Part shown: positions 30,287 to 33,235 of the stretch, one piece after another
How positions within the stretch are numbered: position 1 is the first letter of the stretch
Layout: every line of letters begins with the position of its first letter
Assembly (NCBI RefSeq): GCF_014645795.1
Contig: NZ_BMMK01000022.1
Span: forward strand, 1 to 33,235
From: Longimycelium tulufanense
Lineage (GTDB): Bacteria > Actinomycetota > Actinomycetes > Mycobacteriales > Pseudonocardiaceae
Direction: 5' to 3'
Length of the DNA stretch: 33,235 bases
Program-made: the position numbers and the translations under genes
Notes under the pieces: generated by a model
The model's input: only the letters and a program-made list of their open reading frames with translations
The model's database searches: none
Told to the model about the DNA's origin: nothing

Positions 30287-31018
30287 TCAGACCTGTCCTG
30301 GGCGGGCAATGATGCGGATGTCCGGCCCGCTCGGGTCTACTCGAACGGTCTCCAGGCGGAGGATATCGGCCATCGTGGTGATGCCGGCGTCGAGGAGTCC
30401 GGGTTTGCCGGCTCCGAGCAGCGCCGGAGCGATGTAGGTGATCACTCGATCCACCAGTCCGGCCGCGACGAATGATCCCGCCAGGGTCGGGCCGCCTTCG
30501 AGGAACATGCCTCGGACGTCATGCTCGAACAGCGCCTTGAGTAGGGCATCGAGGCGCAAGCCTCGTTCGGAGCGGGGGATGCGGAGCAGTTCGCAGCGTC
30601 CTTCCAGGTGGCTAGCGTCGGCGTCCTCCGCGACGGCAATGAGGGTCGGGGCGGCGTCGTCCAGAACACGCGCGTCGGCTGGGGTTCGGGCGTTTGAGTC
30701 GACGATGACCCGGTAGGGCTGCCGCTCCGGCTGCAGCGCAGAAAGGTCGAGACGGGGATCGTCGTTACCCCGTACAGCCAGGTGGGGATTGTCCGCCTGC
30801 TGGGTTCCCGAGCCCACGACAGTGGCGTCACACCCTGCGCGCAGTAGGTGGACCTCGGTGCGTGAGGTGGCGCTCGTGATCCATTGGCTTGTGCCGTCGA
30901 CCGCGGCGATTCGTCCGTCGAGGGTGGCGGCGAACTTGTAGACGACGAACGGGCGGCCCTGGTCGTGAGCAGTGGCCCACTCGTCTCGGCCTACGAGTTC
31001 GGCGATGGCGATGGTCAT
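30287..31018 (-). CDS. RibD C-terminal-type reductase (pyrimidine reductase family)
   Basis: A 243-residue protein, ATG 31018. The RibD_C/dihydrofolate-reductase-like fold is evident: KFAATLDGRIAAVDGTSQWI near residue 28, GTQQADNPHLAVRG near 71, and EGGPTLAGSFVAAGLVDRV towards the C-terminus. These match the substrate- and NADPH-binding motifs of stand-alone reductases related to riboflavin biosynthesis. It lacks the deaminase half, so it is not a full RibD. Its start overlaps the stop of the XRE regulator by 4 bases, so they are translationally coupled. The substrate is unknown; a tailoring reduction in a small-molecule or peptide pathway is possible. Confidence 0.88.
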   Translation of the reverse strand: MTIAIAELVGRDEWATAHDQGRPFVVYKFAATLDGRIAAVDGTSQWITSATSRTEVHLLRAGCDATVVGSGTQQADNPHLAVRGNDDPRLDLSALQPERQPYRVIVDSNARTPADARVLDDAAPTLIAVAEDADASHLEGRCELLRIPRSERGLRLDALLKALFEHDVRGMFLEGGPTLAGSFVAAGLVDRVITYIAPALLGAGKPGLLDAGITTMADILRLETVRVDPSGPDIRIIARPGQV

Positions 31019-32373
31019 GTCATGGCTCCCTGATCGATGGCGGAGAGATCCCCGCGGAAGGCCACCACTTCGGGCTCGCGGGTGTGCGGGAGGTCTGCTG
31101 CCACCCTGTGCAGGATGGCAAGGGTTCGGACCGAGCCAGTCGCCGCGGCCACGTCGAGCGCTTGTCGCGCGGCCGCTGCGGCCTTCGCTGGTTCGTCAGC
31201 GGCGACGAGGGCCGAGGAGAGCCGGGCCAGGTGCAAGCCGCGTTCACGGCGGTAAGTGGAGGGCCAGCAACCCAATGCGTCGGTGAAGGCTGCAACAGCC
31301 TGGCGAGGCTGACCGAGGGTGAGAAGGCAGGATCCACGCTGGGCATGAAGGTATGCAACGTCGCAGTAGGAGCCAAGGCGGAACCGGTCGAGCGGCTCAG
31401 TTGCCCGACCCAACGCCGAGTACGCGCGGTCAATCGCCGCCACGGCCGCCTTCTCGTTGTGGTCGAGCGCGTGGCCGTGCGCCTGCTGCTGTGCAGCGAT
31501 CGCCACAACCCGGTGCGGGACCGGGCCACGTTGCTGTTGGGCTGCACTGGCCAGCCCCACAGCCATAGCGGCATCACCGGTCAAGACCGCTTGTTGCGCC
31601 TTTCGCATGAGTATGTAGGAGATCAGCGCCGGGTTCTGCGCCGCGTGCGCCCACTCGAAGGCCCGCGCTGACCACATGCTTCCGGCGGCCGGCTGTCCGG
31701 CGTCATCGAACAACCACCCGGCGAACTCGGCGAACAGCGCGCCGACCTCGAAGAGCTGGCACCGTAGGTCGGGGGGAGCCACCGGAAGGAGGCTTTCGAC
31801 GGTGCCGATCTGTTCCACCACGCTGGTGACCAGCCGCCCAGGGCCGAGAAGGGAGTCCATGTCGACGAGTCCGGAGCGGAGATCGATGAGTCGATCGACG
31901 ACGGCAGGGTCCACGCCGGCAGCGCGAGCGGGCACATGAGCCAGGCCGCTTGTGACCCCCAGAACGGCCAGGGCACCACCACGTAGCAACAGGTCACGGC
32001 GACTGACGGACACCAGGACGGTCCTCCCACCTACGAAGATCGGGACGGTGAGCGCCTCGCCGTCGACCACCTTCCCCAACTGCTCTCCATCGTTCGAGCA
32101 TGTCGCTCGATCAGGCGACACGTCATCACGGTAGGACCCCGACTGGCTACCAGCCAGGGACATATCGAGGCCGAGCAGCTCGGCCAAGATCGCGCGGTAG
32201 AACGATCGCGGCCACGTGCCCTTCTCCCAACGTCTCCACGCCCGGACGACCGACTCCACGTCAGCGCTCTTACCGCCTGACCTGCGAACCAGTTCTGCGG
32301 CGGCCTCCCTCATGCTCCAGCCGCGCGCCTTCCGCGCTTCGCGGATCTGTGCAGCGATCTTCGCCTCGGACAC
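31015..32373 (-). CDS. XRE-family regulator with TPR-like C-terminus
   Basis: A 452-residue protein, ATG 32373. Residues ~8-70 form a helix-turn-helix (IREARKARGWSMREAAAELV, then SVVRAWRRWEKGTWPRSF). A twin-arginine-like hydrophobic stretch RRDLLLRGGALAVLG lies near residue 130, then ~300 residues of helical repeats (RRERGLHLARLSSALVAADE). This parallels the XRE-TPR protein at 5484. It overlaps the reductase gene by 4 bases, forming a two-gene operon. Divergent to it are small membrane and peptide genes, so peptide sensing through the repeats is possible but unproven. Confidence 0.85.
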   Translation of the reverse strand: MSEAKIAAQIREARKARGWSMREAAAELVRRSGGKSADVESVVRAWRRWEKGTWPRSFYRAILAELLGLDMSLAGSQSGSYRDDVSPDRATCSNDGEQLGKVVDGEALTVPIFVGGRTVLVSVSRRDLLLRGGALAVLGVTSGLAHVPARAAGVDPAVVDRLIDLRSGLVDMDSLLGPGRLVTSVVEQIGTVESLLPVAPPDLRCQLFEVGALFAEFAGWLFDDAGQPAAGSMWSARAFEWAHAAQNPALISYILMRKAQQAVLTGDAAMAVGLASAAQQQRGPVPHRVVAIAAQQQAHGHALDHNEKAAVAAIDRAYSALGRATEPLDRFRLGSYCDVAYLHAQRGSCLLTLGQPRQAVAAFTDALGCWPSTYRRERGLHLARLSSALVAADEPAKAAAAARQALDVAAATGSVRTLAILHRVAADLPHTREPEVVAFRGDLSAIDQGAMT

Positions 32374-32426
32374 GTTTCACCACCACCCCGAGGAGACATT
32401 TGTCCTCCGCGATGTCCCTAGCACGC

Positions 32427-32446
32427 GATCACGTTACGCGGTGATC
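32427..32446. promoter_or_regulatory. Interrupted GATCAC...GTGATC inverted repeat, candidate operator
   Basis: GATCAC (32427-32432) and GTGATC (32441-32446) are separated by 8 bases, 54-73 bases upstream of the XRE start and before the divergent peptide genes. It is the half-site theme also seen upstream of the other XRE-TPR gene (GTGATCAC at 6794). Good candidate for autoregulation; other repeats in the region are absent. 32447-32624 otherwise shows no gene. Confidence 0.4.
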
Positions 32447-32624
32447 TGAACACGTCGAGCCACAGTCAGATGTCGGGCGAACGCTTCGGCAAAGCCCAGG
32501 TCGCTGTCTCTTGGGGGAGGCAGGAGCAGTGACCGGGAGTATCGCCCGACCTCGACGGCGGCGGGCTCGGAGAGTGCACTCCCAGCCTCCGAGCCCGCCG
32601 TCTTCCACAGGAGGTGGGTGTTAC

Positions 32625-32888
32625 ATGTCCAAGGAAGCAGCGGTTCTCCCGCTGGCCTTCGCAGTCCTCGGACTCATCGCGGTTGTCACCGCTGCCATCA
32701 CTCCCAGAAGGCGCCGGACACACGAGGCGCAGCAGCAGACCGACGTCGGCCGACACGTCCCAGAGAGCGCCGTCGAGCAAACTGTCCAACTCTCCCCGAT
32801 CGCACCACAAAGTGACGAGGAGGCTGAACGTCTCGCCCTGCGTGTACCTGCCTACCTCCAGACTCCTCGAGGCGTGGGCCGTGGGTGA
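32625..32888 (+). CDS. Small single-pass membrane protein (87 aa)
   Basis: ATG 32625 behind ACAGGAGGTGGG, an excellent ribosome site. Residues ~5-25 (AAVLPLAFAVLGLIAVVTAA) form a transmembrane helix, then a basic RRRR motif and a polar Gln-rich tail (QQQTDVGRHVPESAVEQTVQ), so the tail is probably cytoplasmic. Its stop at 32886-32888 overlaps the next gene's GTG at 32881. It is transcribed divergently from the XRE-reductase operon and starts a three-gene run with the next membrane gene and the 42-residue peptide. No family recognised. Confidence 0.6.
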   Translation: MSKEAAVLPLAFAVLGLIAVVTAAITPRRRRTHEAQQQTDVGRHVPESAVEQTVQLSPIAPQSDEEAERLALRVPAYLQTPRGVGRG

Positions 32889-33093
32889 ACTGATCGGCTT
32901 GGCGCTCCTTGGTGCATTTGTCATCGCGCTTTGTGGTGCTGACGCCAGCCCGAACCTGATCCCTGAGCCATTGCGGGACTGGTGGCGCACGTGGCGATGC
33001 CGTCGCACGACCAACCAGACTCGTCGCAATCACGACCGACTGGCCCGGCCCCAACAGAAAAGCACTAGAGCGCAGAAGGGAGGTGTGACATGA
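32881..33093 (+). CDS. Small single-pass membrane protein (70 aa)
   Basis: GTG 32881 overlaps the previous stop by 8 bases. Residues ~4-20 (LIGLALLGAFVIALCG) are a membrane helix; the rest is basic (DWWRTWRCRRTTNQTRRNHD). Its stop overlaps the next ATG (ATGA at 33090-33093), so translation is coupled through all three genes. Function unknown. The opposite charge pattern, with an acidic peptide next, may matter. Confidence 0.6.
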   Translation: MGELIGLALLGAFVIALCGADASPNLIPEPLRDWWRTWRCRRTTNQTRRNHDRLARPQQKSTRAQKGGVT

Positions 33094-33218
33094 ACCGAGT
33101 CGACAGCCTCTTTGAGGGCTCACTCGTCGAGGACATCCCCGACGTGAAGTCGGAGTACGCCCGGAAGATGCCCGGCGACTACGACGGCGACAACCAGGGT
33201 GACCACTGCTCGGCCTGA
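33090..33218 (+). CDS. 42-residue acidic Gly/Asp-rich peptide, possible RiPP or signal precursor
   Basis: ATG 33090 follows GAAGGGAGGTGTGAC and overlaps the preceding stop. The 42 residues split into a leader-like part (MNRVDSLFEGSLVEDIPDVK, then SEYARKMPG) and an Asp/Gly-rich C-terminus DYDGDNQGDHCSA. Aromatic, Asp/Asn, His and Cys residues at the end are typical of peptide cores modified by crosslinking enzymes. No modifying enzyme, protease or transporter is visible in the 17 bases left. A RiPP precursor, a secreted signal or a small regulator is possible; none is shown by sequence alone. Confidence 0.55.
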   Translation: MNRVDSLFEGSLVEDIPDVKSEYARKMPGDYDGDNQGDHCSA

Positions 33219-33235
33219 GTCGCAACCCTAGAGAG

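Noticed and set aside
30000-33235. tRNA gene or att site near the right boundary
   Set aside because: No tRNA-like arms, CCA end or repeated att sequence could be found at this resolution.

Overview
The window is GC-rich actinomycete DNA. GC3-biased codons, frequent GTG starts, GTGA and ATGA start/stop overlaps, and families such as a Prim-Pol, DUF3560, DUF932 and XRE-TPR regulators all fit. It looks like the accessory part of a plasmid, integrative element or decayed prophage in a Streptomyces- or Pseudonocardia-like host. The genus cannot be fixed from the sequence. I saw no tRNA, rRNA, CRISPR array, integrase, relaxase or replication initiator.

Left part (1-9.3 kb). The edge holds a chimeric, frameshifted transposase remnant and a short run of small genes, two of them broken by one-base shifts. 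Next come a minus-strand trio of membrane and secreted proteins (1702-2718), a broken HicA-like toxin (3482-3681), a winged-helix protein, and a NUDIX hydrolase converging on an XRE-TPR regulator (4912-6746). A translationally coupled trio of small genes (7106-7658) and a minus-strand DUF1173-like protein with a nuclease-like C-terminus (7998-9278) follow.

Central part (9.7-29.9 kb). About 26 genes, nearly all small or unknown, all read on the plus strand. The recognisable ones form a DNA-transaction module: DUF3560 protein, adenine-methylase-like protein with NPPF, Sak4-like P-loop ATPase, YgjP/SprT-like zinc peptidase, DUF932 protein, Prim-Pol primase and SSB. Almost every gap carries its own perfect or near-perfect inverted repeat.

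The most unusual signal is in the gaps. Two families of structured intergenic repeats have conserved cores flanked by arms that differ in sequence between copies but stay self-complementary. Family A (near 13.33, 19.03, 21.35 and 25.12 kb) has a GTCAAGCC/GGCTTGAC hairpin core, and is followed by a second hairpin or GACCAAACC motif and the box AAACCGAGTG shortly before a start codon. The box occurs six times in all, always on the coding strand. Family B (9475-9685 and 29134-29324) has a 31-nt identical core inside nested stems.

Right part (30.05-33.2 kb). Composition becomes less GC-rich and gene types change: an XRE-TPR regulator overlapping a RibD-type reductase on the minus strand, and divergently two small membrane proteins and a 42-residue Asp/Gly-rich peptide ending in Cys-Ser-Ala. 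This could be a small peptide (RiPP or signalling) locus continuing past the window.

About nine genes show single-base frame breaks, so either decay or uncorrected indel errors affect this assembly; start and stop calls at those genes are provisional.
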